DNA of 64,000 nt from Hirundichthys speculiger (GCA_018398805.1 JAGFBZ010000855.1:186001-250000); one strand, 5' to 3'. Counted from the stretch's first letter, positions 1 to 13,990 are shown. Made by a program: numbers and translations. Notes: generated from the letters alone by a model not told the origin.

Positions 1-3000
1 AAACGTGTTAGTCCTATCTTGGCTGAAAAAATGGCTGAAGACTTGAAGCCTATGGATACAGACAAGGAGAGTCTGGCAGAGTCCAAGTCCCCTGAAGAGT
101 CAATCCAAGAGGACTCTGGGAGTGATATTGCCCCCATGCAAACAGATGATCAGATCAAACAGGTGCTGTAAACACTTCATTTTAACATTTATTTATTTTA
201 ACCTTTGCCTCTGCAACTTAAGGTAAAAAAAAAAACAGAACTTGCTTTTAAGTTGCATTATCTTCAATTTGTTTCTTCAGGATGTGTTTGTGCCCGGGCC
301 CAATGAGAAACCACTGTTCACAGCAGAGCCACTCACACTTGAGGACCTGTGCCTGCTGGCAGAGCTTTTCTATCTGCCTTATGAACATGGACCCAAGGCC
401 ATGCAGATGTTAAAGGAATTCAACTGGTTAAGAGCCAACAGCAGTGTTGTTAGTGTCAACTGTAAAAGGAAGGAAAGTGAAAAGGTGGGTTATGTTATAG
501 AAATGAAGACAGTGAGTTAAGATAATGATGCCTACTGAGGTCTAGTTCTGATACATAAAATAAACTGGTGATGGAGCTGAAACAAAATGGTGGAAGTGTA
601 CTACCCTTACTGCCCATTGGGTGGTGTGGTTATGTTTGCAGGTGGGGTATGTTTGCTCAGCCCAATGTTGAACCTGTTTATTTGCTTAAGCAACACCCCT
701 CTGTGTTTTTTTTTCTTAAATGACATTATTGATATGTCACAGGTGTAAACAGTAGAATGATGTTTTTAAGTTTTTCATGTCTTACAGGGACATTTGAGTT
801 TGACAAAACCTTTGCTTTTTCTGTCATATTCAGTTAGATAATATGTCAGTTCCCAAAGCAAGATTATATTGATGCAACATTAATAAATTATAATTCAAAA
901 ATGAGACAAAGAAATAAATTCCACTTAGAAAAACTAAAGTATTTGCTTTGTAAAGGTCACTGACAAGTCTAAATTGTTTTCGGTGCTGCTTCTTTGACAC
1001 GTTTGTTCTTATTTCCAATATCTGTGTTGCATTCAGGTTGCTGAATGGCAGTTGCGTGCAGAGAAGTTTGAGGAGATGTGCTGCTCAGTCATCCAGATGT
1101 TCACACGGTTGTCCAATACCGCTAACCGCACGATCCTGTATGACCTCTACTCTTATATTTGGGACATCAAGAGCATCATTTCTATGGTCAAGTCTTTTGT
1201 TCAGTGGCTAGGTATGTATGAAAAGAGCCACAGGCCCCTTATTCTTAGAGACCTCTAACTTAACATCAAATCTAATTTCAGAGAGAAAGTTTAGATAGCA
1301 TTTAGATTAAATCAAAATCATGGGTAATTATTTTGCTGCATAGATTTTACTACAGTTCAGTGCTATACAGTTTAGTGAGAGAAAATTATCCTTTTGCATA
1401 TCTTCATATCTGCATATCTGCACATCTGGTAGAATTTCTGAGTAATAAAAGCAATATGGCTCCTAGTGCTTATGGGCATCACCTTTGTATGTGGTGACAA
1501 TCTGCACCCAATACTGAATTTTAAAAGATAAGTTCATGATAGTGACCTAACATAGGTTGAGCCAAATGACTCGCCTCTGAATAGTTTTGATTTCATGAAT
1601 CGCTCTTGTTTCAGACATGTTTGTTTTCTTTTTTTCTTTTTTTTTTAACAAGACTGAATGCCGCTTGCACTGCTAGCGTGCTCCCTATTTATCCCACAAC
1701 AAGTTGCTTCATGTCGATAATGTCTGGGTCTCTGTGGAAAATGATCCAGCAGGGTTACAGCTGCTTGCTGTGTATCCAGAAACATCATTGCTGCATTCCC
1801 ACATAGACACTTGCTTCCATTTCTCTGTCTGTGGGGATGGGTGCCAAGGGGAAGTCCCCACTCCCCCTTCTGCCCTAGCGCGCACGCGATCTTGGAGAGC
1901 AAGTTGACTCACTGTGGAAGGCCATTCTGGTGCATAAACAATCAGCAATTATGAGATTTCTTTTATCATCAAGCATAAAAAAAAAACCTGCATAAAGTTT
2001 TGTGCAGGTGCCTTACCGAATAGTCTCTAAGTTAAGGGAGATTGGAAGATGGTTTTACTCTGTAAGTCATTTGCTCAATCTGTATCAGGGTGGACTCCAT
2101 TGCTGCAAAAAGAGATGTTATTTCTTTTTTCCTCTCACTGCCCGTTTTCCTAAGCATTTCTTTAAGATGGTGCGCTGTGATACAGGTTGAGTAGAATTCA
2201 CTGTTGGGATAACATCTCCAACTTTTTGGAGTGTTATTTGATTAGTGTGAAGCCCCAGCATGGCCTGTAGGTTACTCGCTGTAACCCAATTTCATTCACA
2301 GGTTTCTGTCCTGTCCGGCTATATGGTAAAGCTGAGCTCTCAGCCCACAGTTGTACACAGCAGGCAGCATACCCCTGTGGGAAAAACCACATTAAAAAAC
2401 AAAAAAAAAACACTACTGGGTTAATATACCAGTGTTCTATAACATCCTAGTTTCACTGATAAAATCAGTGACCCACTTGTTTATATTTTCCCTAAGTCAG
2501 TGTCATAAAACTTTTGAATGTTAACCTGCTAAAAGTTCTTTATTTATTTATTTTTTCTACCCTCATTATCAGTCCTCATGTTTTCTCCTTAATAGATGCT
2601 CTGCAGCCGGCACTTAGTCATAACCTTCCTGGTTATTTTACTGAGAACACTTACTAATAACTATTTTCTACTGTTTTCTCCCTTCACTATGTACAGATGG
2701 AAGAATCCACAGTACAAGTTTCTACTGCTATTGGATCGACAGTGGCCGATGTATGCACAGTGCAGACGTTGCCTCTTTCTTTTGTTCATGTTTGAATTGA
2801 TCTATGTATTTTATATTTTAATGAAATTCCTAAAAATATTACTGAAATGAAGGAAAGGAAGCAGCCCTCCGGATGAAGTCACATCCTGCGCAGCGATTTA
2901 GGTTTGGATGAAGTGATAACTACCAAATTTCTCTTTGGCAGCATCTCTAACTTGTTGTTTTTTCTTTTTTTCTGTCAGTAGGCTTATAGAAATGGGTCAG

Positions 3001-5504
3001 ACCAGCCTGATGCACCTACCCAGAGGAACTTGTGCTTGTCTTTGAAATTTAATCATGCCACCTGAAATTCATCCTATTAATGGATGTTTTTTGTCAGCAA
3101 TAAGTAGGCTAACATACACAATGGCTGGATTACAAAAGGACAAGCTCTCTGTTACACCAATTATATTAAAACAGTCCGGTCTGAATAGATCATTTGGACG
3201 AGGGTAAATCTATAGATCAATCTTCTTTTTCCCACTGTTGTGGTTTATAAGTTCTGTGACTGGCTTTCAGAGTTCCTTCATGTGGTTGCATCTGCTAGCT
3301 GTGTCGTCAGCTTTTCACATGAATTGTTTGAGGTATCAGTGTGAGGTTGATATGTAAAGCAGGGTTAGATGTCCTGCATGCGCGCTGCATTTGTCTGGTC
3401 ACATGACAGGGCTTCACGTCAACCAGAGTCGACTTTGTTAGCAGCAGTACCGTTGGATACAAGCTGTAAGAGGCGAGCTTGCTTTAGATAAACAGTGGTG
3501 CTCTTAACGTGCTTTGCTCCTATAGTGTTTTATTTTTGGTTTGGTTTGAATGTGGTTTTTAATGTAAGCTACAACAATCTTTGAATGGATTGTGCTTATT
3601 ACCTGTAGTCCTGTCTTCCTGGTTTTGAATGGCTCATGCTCCTCCGTCATGTGACAAGGCAGATAAGATGAGAATGTGACTTCACACGGGGTGCTAAGAT
3701 CAGTGGGGTGATGGCAGCTAAAGCTTTCTGTTGTGATCCATAGACAGCATGGGGTTTTTTATTATTTTTTCTTTTTTTCTGCTCTGGTGGTCAGTATAGT
3801 ATTGTTGAAATCCAACAGCTCTTCAAACGAGTATTGCCCTCGCTGAAAGCTTAAGTTGAAAGAACCACACAAAATAACAGACAATGTTATATGGAGCTGT
3901 TTGATAATATTAGATTGATACAGACAATTTAAAGATGCACAGCTGATTTAGAAATTATAATTTCTGACTTGCATCTGAATCCCAAAAATATGAGATTTAG
4001 GTGCCTGAGCCCCATGTTATCGTAAAATATTTATTTTGAGTGTGATTTATCTATTCTACATTAAAACCTATTAATATTTTAATGATTAAAGAAAAGTAAT
4101 TGATAATAATACTGCTATTAGATACATAATGCCCCTTCATTCCCATCTCCCCACTCTTTTCATCTGTATCAGAGAGCCCCATCCTGTGGTAACAATGTCC
4201 GCTTGGCTCTGCTCCTAACAGGGTGTCGTAGTCAGTCCTCAGCACAATTCCTTAGAGGAGACCAAGAGCCCTGGGCCTTTAGGGGAGGTCTAGCAGGAGA
4301 GTTCCAGGTATCTAATGCACTGAAATAACAGAAATGAAAAAAAAAAAAAAGAGAGAGAGAGTGCTGTGAGAAAGAAGACTGGTAAATGTGTCTAGGTAAG
4401 AAGTGCTTTGGTCTGTCGAAGGTGAGCTGATTGTTTTGGGTCAGCCTTTGCAACATCCCCTTCACTTCTCCAAAGAAGGTCATATCATTGTGTTATCTTT
4501 GGAATCTTTTGACGGTGTGAGGGGAAATGGGGACCTGAATCCAATCCTGAATAAGTAGTATAAGCCAGTATTTGACATGGCATTTCTTGATTGATTAATT
4601 GTTAGTTTCTTTCAGCAACTGCCCAAGGAGATGCTGCTTTTCCCTGGCGCATGCAGCGCAAGCGAGCCTGGTTAGGTTTTATTTTCTTCATGACATCTCA
4701 TTTCTTTGCAGGAAAGCACAGTGCACAAATTGCCAAGCCAACCCTTTTGCAAACGCACGTAAAAGCATCGCAGCGCCAGCGAGATTGCAAGCATGTATGC
4801 AATGGGAAAACTCCATGATTAAACACACCTCTCCAGCCTTTAAACTGTTTCCAGCCAAGATTTACAATGGCAACTGATATACTATTGAGTAACTGGAATT
4901 ATTTGATTTGCCTCTGGTTTTTTCCTGGAGTTTCCTCTTTATTTCTGCGCCAGCATCATTAATTTTCTCAACAGGAGGGTCCTGCGCAGCGAAATATTGC
5001 GATGCCTTAGAAAGGGAAAGGGGCATCTCCTTCAACCAGTAAAACCTTAGTCAGACCAAAATACATCTCTTCTTTCACTGTGTTTAAAAAGTTATTTGGA
5101 AATGTTTGTTTTATTGTGTTCCTCGGAGAAAAAAAAAGACAAAAAATGTGATATTTGCCGCTGTTGTCCACTGTCAGATCAACAAGGAACATAACTTTAA
5201 TATATTCTTCTTTTTTTTTTTAAATATATTTGTTTGGTCGAAGGCTTTTGCTGTCTTCTGTAGTTCCTTTTGGGTTGATGGTGGTTCAACGTAGCAAATC
5301 CACAGTGAGGTAGTCAGCCAAAGCAACACCCCATCCTTTCTCTGTGAAACTGAACCTTTTTATTTTGACATCCACAGAGACTGTTACCAATAGATGGGGC
5401 AAATGATCTTTTCTACCAACCTCCACCTTCCTTCCCAACCTCCAAAATCTATACGATAAGGCCATACTTTCCCAAAGATGAGGTAAGATGATTGGTTGTC
5501 ATTG

Positions 5505-5553
<49 letters not shown>

Positions 5554-8155
5554 AGTTCAAATACATTTATATTTCAGTTAGGGATGCACGATAACTGTTT
5601 TTTTTAAAACCGATACCGATAACCGATAACTTTCAGCTCCTAAAGGCCGATACCGATAACACACACATATACCTAAGATCATTACATCAATACTATGAAC
5701 AAAATCAAAAATAGTTTTGACTTTTTATATGAAAAGATATTTATTTTTTCCAATGAAAAACTATTGGCAACCCTCTCAAACATTTTCTTAAAGCTATCAA
5801 ACAAACCTGTTTGATATCTCACATCAACTTAAATAAGGTTCATTACTGACTGATATTAAAAAAAAAAGGCTCCTTGAACTGATACATGCATCAAAATTAC
5901 AAACTGAAAAAGATTAACATTTAAAGGATTTTGGCTTGTGGTTCCGTTTAATAATATCTTTAATTAAAGTAAATGAGGTTCAGTAGTTTTTATTTTTTAA
6001 TCTCATGGAAGCTTTAGATGAGAAGAATGAGGGAGAGGAGAGTGAGGGGAGGGGAAGCTGCTGCTGGCTTGCGCATGTTTGCATTAGCTTCCGTTAGCTC
6101 ACGTAGCGCGATTTCAAAACTCCATGGAAGCGATTGTTATGTTATAGGTGGCCGATCGGGTTTTACGTATTGAAGCTTATGCTTGTGCTTTCCTCCTCGT
6201 AGAATTCGCTCGGAGGATTCGTCACAAATAAACACCAAACTATCTTCTTCTGAAACTTTAACGAAGTTAATGTTTGTTGTGATCAGCGCTGTGCTGCAGG
6301 CTGCTTTCAAATAAATTTCCACGTTCCCTCGTTTGCTAGTCGTTCTTTCAGCCTTTTCTATTTTTTTTTATTTTTATTTTTTTATGTGTAACACGTGGGA
6401 GAATACTGCGAATATCAATTCAAGTCCGCAACTACCAAAATTATGACCGAGTTAACGAGTTGTTTTCTGGCATGAGGGGGTATTCTTGATTTTCCTTATT
6501 GAGTAATTGTTTTTCTGATTATGCCGACGTTACTTGAACATAACATTCACTGCCGGTTATTCAAGGCTCAGAGGGAGCGAGGCACTGCCGTGTTGACAGA
6601 AATATATATGTTATCGGGGCTATTCGTCGTGATATCGGACTTATCAGGATCAACATTTCTTGTTATCGGCCCGATAGTTATCGTGCACCCCTAATTTCAG
6701 TGCATGGTGATATTCCCAGCAGAACTATCCCAGTTAATACTTCATCTGCTGTGGTATCAGCTATGTCAAGTAAATACTTGTGCTGCAAGTAAACAGAGCT
6801 TTAGACTTTATATTACTGGGCTTTATTCAACTCTCATGGTTTGGTATTTGTTTTGTCTTAATTTTAGTTTTATGTGTGGTGTTACAGTGTGTCATGGTCA
6901 TTCAAGTCTTTCACTACAATAACAGCTGTATCTACTTCTTTTGAAGGCTGCAGTTTATAAAATATGTAGAGAAATGTACTGTGAAGGAATGGAGGATGTT
7001 CCATTCTCTGAGGAGGATCCTGACCTCATAGGAGACAGGTAAAACAGAGATGTGTTTGTTCATAAACAACTGGGACTAAAGCCTGAATGTTTTATATTCC
7101 TGCAGTACACATTCAGATAAATGTTTGAAGCATTTTGTTTGTTAACAGGTTAGTTGGGGGACTCCTGACACTGAGCTCAGACTACGGTTTTGTGTTGGAG
7201 GACGATGAAGGGATCTGTGGTTATGCTCTTGGCACTGTAGATGTGAAACCCTTCATCAAGAAGTGCAAGTTGAGCTGGATTCCCTTCATGCAGGAGAAAT
7301 ACCACAAACCCGACTGTGAGAAGGACCTCACTGAGGCTGAAGTATGATCTCAGTCAATTTCTCTTTTTATCACAGCATTAAGCAAACACGTCTTCTCTTG
7401 AAGAGTTTTTACAATCTGTTCTTTTTCCCTGTAGAAAATGATGCTGAGTTTTCACGAAGAGGAGGAAGGTCTTCCAGACTCGTTCCTGTCCAATTTTCCT
7501 TCTCTTATCAAAGTTGACATACACGCCAAAGTTACAGACCCCAGCGTGGCCAAAAGCATGATGGGTTGTCTGTTATCTTCCATTAAGGCCAATGGTAGGC
7601 AGCAACCAAAAGTCAATATATTTTCACAATTGCTTTTTTTTCAGAGTTGTAAATGGACTGACTGACTTAGATGTATTGTCATGAGCCCAAAAGGCCAAGA
7701 TGAAAAACATTCATCTAAGTTGAGTTGTCATCAGATGCTCTCTATGTAACACATATGGTTTGTATAATTGAATCTACCTAGATGAGCAGCATTTCTGCTA
7801 GTATTGGGATTTTTTTCTTTCCTTATTTATGCATTGTATGAAAAGCTTGAATCTAGGGTTATTACTTTCATCCAATTGCACCACAAAATGTATCTTTTGA
7901 CTAGAAATCTGACAGAGATGTTCAGCTGTAAGAAATTGTAACATATTATACATATTATATTAGGAAGTGTATTTAGACGATTTTGGTTCTTGATCTGACT
8001 CTTGTTTTTCATTTTCAGGCTCCCGTGGTGCATTCTGTAAGGTTCGTCAGACTGATAAGCGGATGTTGGACTTCTATAGTAAGCTGGGATGCTTTGAAGT
8101 GGCCAAAATGGAGGGATTTCCCAAAGATGTCATTATTATGGGACGCAGTCTTTGA
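1..8155 (+). CDS. oga: O-GlcNAcase (OGA/MGEA5), C-terminal part, nine exons; 5' part lies outside the window
   Basis: This gene encodes the nucleocytoplasmic glycosidase that removes O-linked GlcNAc from Ser/Thr of proteins. Only the C-terminal 437 residues are here; human OGA has 916. Exons, all with GT/AG borders and consistent phase: 1-162, 281-484, 1037-1211, 4222-4307, 5378-5482, 6947-7038, 7149-7341, 7435-7594, 8019-8155 (TGA at 8153). The first exon is the disordered acidic linker. The next three form the stalk, with [31 protein letters not shown] and [16 protein letters not shown] almost identical to human. The last five form the acetyltransferase-like (pseudo-HAT) domain, with [19 protein letters not shown] and the final FYSKLGCFE and GRSL. 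The catalytic hydrolase domain is upstream of the window. The 86-base exon at 4222 is easily missed because it lies in a 4.2-kb gap. npm3 follows in the same orientation, as in human. Confidence 0.97.
5508..5549. repeat. 42-base poly(T) run in oga intron
   Basis: An uninterrupted T run begins 26 bases after the donor of the 5378-5482 exon. Length in assemblies is often unreliable at such runs. It lies about 20 bases left of the hAT element target site. Confidence 0.95.
5579..6693. mobile_element. Non-autonomous hAT-type DNA transposon with perfect 8-bp target duplication
   Basis: The element is 1115 bp, in the oga intron between exons 5378-5482 and 6947-7038. The left end reads TAGGGATGCACGATAACT and the right end is its inverse with one mismatch (TAGGGGTGCACGATAACT when reversed). 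It is flanked on both sides by the same 8 bases, ATTTCAGT (5571-5578 and 6694-6701). An 8-bp duplication with short terminal repeats is the hallmark of the hAT superfamily. Subterminal copies of CCGATAACCGATA and CCGATACCGATAAC occur near the left end, with related GATATCGG-like motifs near the right. The longest internal ORF (6137-6322, minus strand, 61 codons) is not a recognisable transposase. Confidence 0.9.
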
Positions 8156-10545
8156 GGAAACATCTTGATAGAGTAACGGACAGAAAGAGCAGGTCAACAT
8201 GACTTAAATGTTTGCTGCCTTCATGAAGAGAACCTTCATGACGATTTTATACTCTATTGCCATCTGATCCCATCCTGGGAAATCCATGGGGACATCTAAG
8301 GGCAGCACAGATTACCTGTGATACCTCCAGGTGGAAGGGAGTGATACTGATTCCCTGTGCCACTCTTAGATGTTGCAGCTCAGTTTGATTTGGACAGATC
8401 CAGAGCTGTGTGGCACCTAAGCATTTGATTTCTATGGCCTGACTACTCGCATACCTCCAGGCAGAAGGGAGCGATACCTCTCTTGGTCTTCTTTTAATAA
8501 TACCCGGTGTCCACTACATAGGTAAAACCCCATACCCTAAAACAGTGTCTGTTTGTGAATTGGCAACCTGTGAAATGAGGTTGGCCCCTATCTCAGGTAG
8601 TGTCTTACTACCCTCACATCCTGTTGCCTCATCTCAAACATATTGACATGACGTACAGTAGATGCTGTCTTGAGTTGGACGCTGTCATACAAGATGTGAG
8701 GTGCTGTATGGTAGTTTTGCCAATTACTCCACAATAGACTTGGAGATGGAGGCCTTTTATGCAGTGTGTTTCTAGCCACTTTAATTTGAAATTCTGAATC
8801 TGTGCACAGGGAAAGGTATACAATTGTAGCGCATGAGATTTGTGCAACCCTCAACAGAACATCATTACTGTTCATCTAAAGAAAATGTGTTGAGAGTGAA
8901 CCATAAGATCCTCTGAATTTATGTTTAGGTTGATTTTTGGAAAGCAATAGAAACCTTCAACAGGTTTGGAAACATGGTTCTCAGCCCATTTCTACTCCTC
9001 TTTTTTTAAATTAATTATATATATATATATGATTTTTTTTTATTGCTTATAGCCCTTCCAACTGTTGCCTTTTGTTTCTGTGCCTTTGGATTTTATTTTT
9101 ATTTTACAGACCTCAAGATCTCAGTATCTTCTGCAAAGTTTCTAAAACATCTTGGCTAGAGATGAGTTATTTTGTACATTGGATCATTTGTTGCACAAAT
9201 TCCAGAGGTCTTGCTGAATACTGACAGTTACATATTTCAGTTTTGCCCAAAACTCCAGCACAGAAATTCTTTAATAAACACAAGATGACAGACTGAAAAA
9301 GCTCACATTGTACTATAAGTTATGTAAAATGAGACATTTAGCAAATGTTACTGTAAATGTAAGTTTTATTTTTCATAAGTTTGTTTCCAGTTTTTAAAGT
9401 AGTTAAAATGTCAACTTTGCTTTGTTCCTCTTTTGAGGGAAAGATGAAAGCTAAAATCAGCAGCTCTTAATAGCATTACTTAGTGGGACCAAAATACTCT
9501 GACCTGTTGCTCATAGATTCAATATTTTTTGGCACCAACTGCATCGGTAAAATGATTATGAATGCTAAAGATCTTAACCTAGTTTGACAAAACTGCTAAA
9601 TTCCTTATAATCACTCACACAAGATCCAGTTTGTTGTTAAAATTATTTTACTGTTAAATAAGTCAAACTGTGACAAACAAGTTATTGGTAATTCTTGATC
9701 ATCAGTTTACATTAGTAATCCCTGCCTACTTTTTTCCCTAACTTTGAATATAAATGAATGTATTCTCAGATGGTTTCCACACTGTTCAACTGCATCTGTG
9801 AAGGCTTGGAGCAACAATTTGTTGGCTCTGTCTCATTTGTTCATTGAATGTTTTATACTCACTCTTTTCCCATTCGGTTTGTAAATCAGTACAGTTTATT
9901 TAAGGAAGCACTTTGACTATTGATAGGAATATTCTTTGTTGTTTTTTTTTTTTTAGGATCTTCAGTTGCTCTGAAGTAGCTGCCCGTCAATGTGATATTT
10001 CAAAACTGTACATTTATAATGTGCATGAGGTGTATTGGATTTGCTGTGGCAGCTCACTAGAATATTGTCATCTGATTTTTACGTAGAGGAAAAGGCATGC
10101 CACTTAGAACTATGAGCATAATACTGTTGTGCTTCAACTTTCTGTAAAGACTGTCGGACATAAAGTGATAAAATGATTTTGTATATCTTTATGAAACTGT
10201 GGCTTGCAGTCTGTTTTACTCAAAGAAGGAAAAAGCTTTTTTTTTTCTACCCCTTGTTCTATCCAGCCGTCCTGCCTGTCAGCAAGTTGTGAAATTTGCC
10301 AACAGATGTGCTATTTGTTCATAGAAAATGCATTAGAACTTAACATTTGTTTTAAGCAATTCATTTTTGAAATTTGCTGATGCTTAAGCTTTCTCCTGTC
10401 AACTGGACTTGACATAATGACTGAGAGAAAGCGCTCCAATTGTACATTTGAGTTTGGGGATCATTAAAGTGATGATTTATCATTGTAAAATTTATATGTA
10501 AGATACATACCATTAAAAACTAATAAATAATATTAAGAGACTGTG
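8156..10545 (+). other. oga: 3'UTR of oga
   Basis: AT-rich non-coding sequence follows the oga stop codon. AATAAA signals lie at 9273-9278 and 10522-10527; the second, just after a run of A-rich sequence, is the likely main end. Two similar stretches near 8321 and 8450 (both containing ATACCTCCAGG then AGAAGGGAG or GGAAGGGAG) form a short imperfect direct repeat. The exact cleavage site is inferred, not seen. Confidence 0.6.
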
Positions 10546-10984
10546 CTGCTTTGGTTGTGTTGCATCAGTTGCTTCTTGGAAAAAAGATTGCCATCCCAAA
10601 CTGCCTCTAAAAGCATCAAGTCATCCTAAAGTTTAATATACCTGAGCCATATGTCATTATTTCTAGAGGAGCAGGTATTTGAATAGGCTTTTACTGTGTT
10701 TTATGAATTGGATAGAAATCAAAACCTGCGTTTTTATGACCACTTAATTGAAAACCCTTTTAAAGTACTAAAATACCTTCCATTTGCTTAGAATACACTT
10801 GTTTACTTGAAAGACAATGTTTTAGCTTGCAAATAGTAGCATATCTTTTTTTTTTTTGTCAAGTTTATTGTTCAGACTTTTCATTGACTTTATTGTAAGT
10901 TTATGAGGATCAACATTAGTTTCATTTGACCTTTAAACTCAACTAGTAACTAGTAACTTTAACCTACTAATAATATATTAATGA

Positions 10985-11187
10985 ACAGGAACAGCGCCGA
11001 TTTGAGAGTTTTTAGTCTCTGGATTGGTCAGATCAGCAAAAAAAAAAAAAAAAAAAAAACTCCCCATCAACAGACGCATAGTGATGACGCATGAAGTACG
11101 CGTTTCCTCTGCGACTCCTGCTGTTGTTGGAAGAGTCATTTGGTTATAAAACAACGACGGAAAAAGCTACTTTAACACTCCAACAAT
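10985..11187 (+). promoter_or_regulatory. npm3: Likely npm3 promoter and 5'UTR
   Basis: The 640 bp between the oga 3' end and the npm3 start codon must hold the npm3 promoter. An inverted CCAAT box (ATTGG) is at 11023-11027 and a CRE/AP-1-like TGATGACGCAT at 11082-11092. A run of 20 or so A residues (11038-11059) lies between them. No TATA box is evident. This is motif reading only; the start site is not defined. Confidence 0.45.
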
Positions 11188-13990
11188 ATGTCTTTCATCG
11201 ACGAAGATTCCTCGGATGTTGGACTAACTGGGCAATCAAAGTTGGAGAGTTTCCTCTTCAGTAAGAGCGGTTTAAACAGTTTATTAGTGCTGCTCTGTCG
11301 GCGCACACGTGGGTTTCTGGATGTTGTGATGCGCGATAGAAATGATTTTTAAATTCAAATCAAATTTCCCTTATTTATCCCACACGAGAAAACCTACAGT
11401 GTTTATAAACTCTTATTTTTCCTTCACTGCGAAACACTTAATACTGGTTTCCCTTCTCTTTTAGGCTGTGAACTGTCATCCAAAGTACCGTTTTACACTT
11501 TCCAAGGGGATGAAGAAGAGGACCTAGAGCACTTCCTTGAACTCAGAACAGTATGTACACTTGCAGAAAAAAATTTGCTTTTAATCATTTTGTCAGGGGT
11601 AAACGAGGCCCTAATAGCCTGATACCGAATTAACGTAAATTTGACTTCCATTAATGTCTTTAAGCCATGATTTAGTGGGCTTTTTTTGTGAGGTTGGAAT
11701 TAATAATATGGAAAAATGTTGTGCTTCCTGCAGGTTTGCCTTGGTGAGGGCTCCAAAGAGGAGAGCAATGTAGTGGAAGTAACAGCCATGAATCACCAAG
11801 GAAAGACCATCTCAGTGCCAATTGCCAACCTTCACATCAAATGTCTGCCCATGGTAGGTGTAATTAAACTGTACAGAACAGCTCAGGTCAGCTCAGCTCT
11901 TAGCTTTCTTCTTTTGTTCGTAGGTGAGTCTGGGAGAGTTTGAGCTGAAGGCTCCAGTGACCATCCGGCTCAAGGCTGGGACAGGACCAGTTGTCGTCAG
12001 CGGGCTGCACCTTATTGGTAACTCTTGATTTTCTTTTCTTTTCTCTCTATGTTTAGAAATCAACCCTCCTCTGTCAATGATCCTGTCCCTCTGGCTGTTG
12101 TGTGAAGTGTACCCCAGGAGTAAGGCTTACTGGGCCCCCTTGCAATAAGCCATTCAGTCCATGTACAAACAGAGTTTGGTGTGCATTGCTGGCCATAAGT
12201 GGGATCTGTTTCGAGTGGGGATTAGACTCCGTCAGGGTTGCCGTTTGTCACCATTTCTGCTCACAACCTTTCTGGAAATCATTTCTAGGTGAATCCAAAG
12301 GGCACAGCGGACCCGGGTTGCTGACCTCAGGATTACATCTTTGATTTTTGTCGATAATGTGGTCCATTATGCCGTGATCTCTGGCTTGCGCTGCAGTGGT
12401 TCATGGTCAAGTGTGAAGTAACAGGGGTCAGAATTAGCACCTCCAAATATGAGAGCATGGTTCTCAGTCGGAAAAGAGTTGGAGTAGAGTCACTGTCCCT
12501 CCACATTGAAAGTAGCCAGTTGAAGTGGTTTGGATGTCTGGTAGGACAGCCTACTAGGGAGGTGTTTCAGGTATGTTCGACCAGGCGAAAGCCCAGAGCA
12601 GACCCAGTTCGTGCTGGAGGGATTACATCTCCAGGCTGGCTTGGGGGTGTCTCAGTAGGGCTGGGCAGTTAATTCGGATATTAATCGAACCAACATTCGA
12701 AGCCAAGGATCGATGTAATCTTGCTCACATCAAATATTTCAGTTATTTCTCTTCTTTGAAATATTAATTTAATGACCACATGTCATTTTTGTGTGCTTCC
12801 TTTCCCTTATTTTAAAATCAAATATATTTTCATCTTATTAGAAAAATAAGCAGAATGTGATTGATAGATGGAAGTATAAAAGTCACGAGGATTAAACAAG
12901 TGACAACTAATGCTTATGAGCATGCAGTGTGAACATATTCTACTCTTGTCCCAAGAGACGCAACTATACAGATTATATGGAAACAGCTTTTACTTTAAGG
13001 TTTCTTAATTCAGACGGAGGAACAAGCACAAGTGTGCCACTTACCATTTGTTTAAGATTTAACAATACATCAAGTTAGATATAATGTCAAAGTTCCTGTC
13101 ATTTTTTTCTACCAGCACATGACATATAGCTTAGATACTTTTATTAGTCAAACTGATATGCTGTGGTTATATAAAACATTCTGATATTAAATAGGAGAGC
13201 AGCTGAGGATATTTTTGCTGCACGTTTAAGTTTATTGAACAGGAAGTGTGACTTCATGATCTGTGATAAGAATAAGCGACGATGCCAAATTGCTTTAACT
13301 TTCTTATATGGACTGGGCCCTAGTCAACATTTAACTGTAGCTTAAACAGACAGGTTTAAGTTTGTTTAAATGTTCATCATTTCATTGTGAACATTTGAGT
13401 TCAGATTAAAGAACTCTGGATGGTTCAGATGTTTTACTCAGAATATAACAAAAATTATATAGTGTTATTAAATTAAGTAGTCATCAAGTATCCAGCATGA
13501 CGTAAGATGTGAGAGCGCCACCTGGGACAAATCTTTACCAAATCTATGTACTAAGAAATACTGATAATACTTGTTTTTCCTTCACTTTTAAATATTTTTA
13601 CCAAACTGTGTTAATGAATTCCTTCAAAATTGATGTAATATTTGGAACAATCTCTGCAGAAATGCAGTATATTTCAGCTTAGTTGCAAGACATAAAGATG
13701 GGATAGGTTTTGGTGGGGTATGGACTTTGATTTATGCCTACAAGGGTAGAGTAACTCAACTTATCTGCCCTTATAACAAATTATTAGGAGTTGTTTTGGT
13801 CTTTATTAAAGGGCTCTATCTCAGCTCCAGTTTCAGTTCAGTGATTTAACATTGTTTTCTGATCTTGTCAGCCTCACGAGTTGAGGACTCAGATCTGTCT
13901 GAGGGTGAAGAAGATGATGATGAGGAGGAAGCTGAGGAAGAAGAAGAGATGCCTGCCATTAAACCAGCAAAGAAGAAGCAGAAACAATAG
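11188..13990 (+). CDS. npm3: Nucleoplasmin 3, histone chaperone family, complete in five exons
   Basis: This encodes a 163-residue nucleoplasmin-family protein, a nuclear/nucleolar histone-chaperone relative that in mammals binds nucleophosmin (NPM1). Exons: 11188-11260, 11465-11550, 11734-11853, 11924-12017, 13872-13990; every border is GT/AG and phases join. Residues about 20-110 form the beta-barrel core, with the family signature LESFLFSCELSS, then [18 protein letters not shown], and the [11 protein letters not shown] strand near the end. The last exon encodes an acidic tract (a run of Glu/Asp after DLSEGEE) followed by a basic tail PAKKKQKQ that suits a nuclear localisation signal. Human NPM3 is 178 residues. 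The position just downstream of oga on the same strand matches the human NPM3-OGA order, which helps separate it from npm1 and npm2. The last intron (1.85 kb) carries a LINE fragment. Confidence 0.95.
12100..12665 (+). mobile_element. Decayed LINE reverse-transcriptase fragment in npm3 intron
   Basis: Broken frames read like the C-terminal half of a fish LINE reverse transcriptase: a [13 protein letters not shown]-like stretch near 12225, the catalytic region near 12345, then [20 protein letters not shown] (12409-12468), [20 protein letters not shown], and a final [11 protein letters not shown]. The expected catalytic F-A-D-D core appears as F-V-D-N, and there are frame breaks, so it is dead. 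A second repeat (about 12656 on) may abut it. Clade not assigned. Confidence 0.75.

Noticed and set aside
1606..1948. Overlapping ORFs in a long oga intron that could be an alternative exon
   Set aside because: No similarity to OGA and the true exon at 4222-4307 joins in phase with its neighbours.
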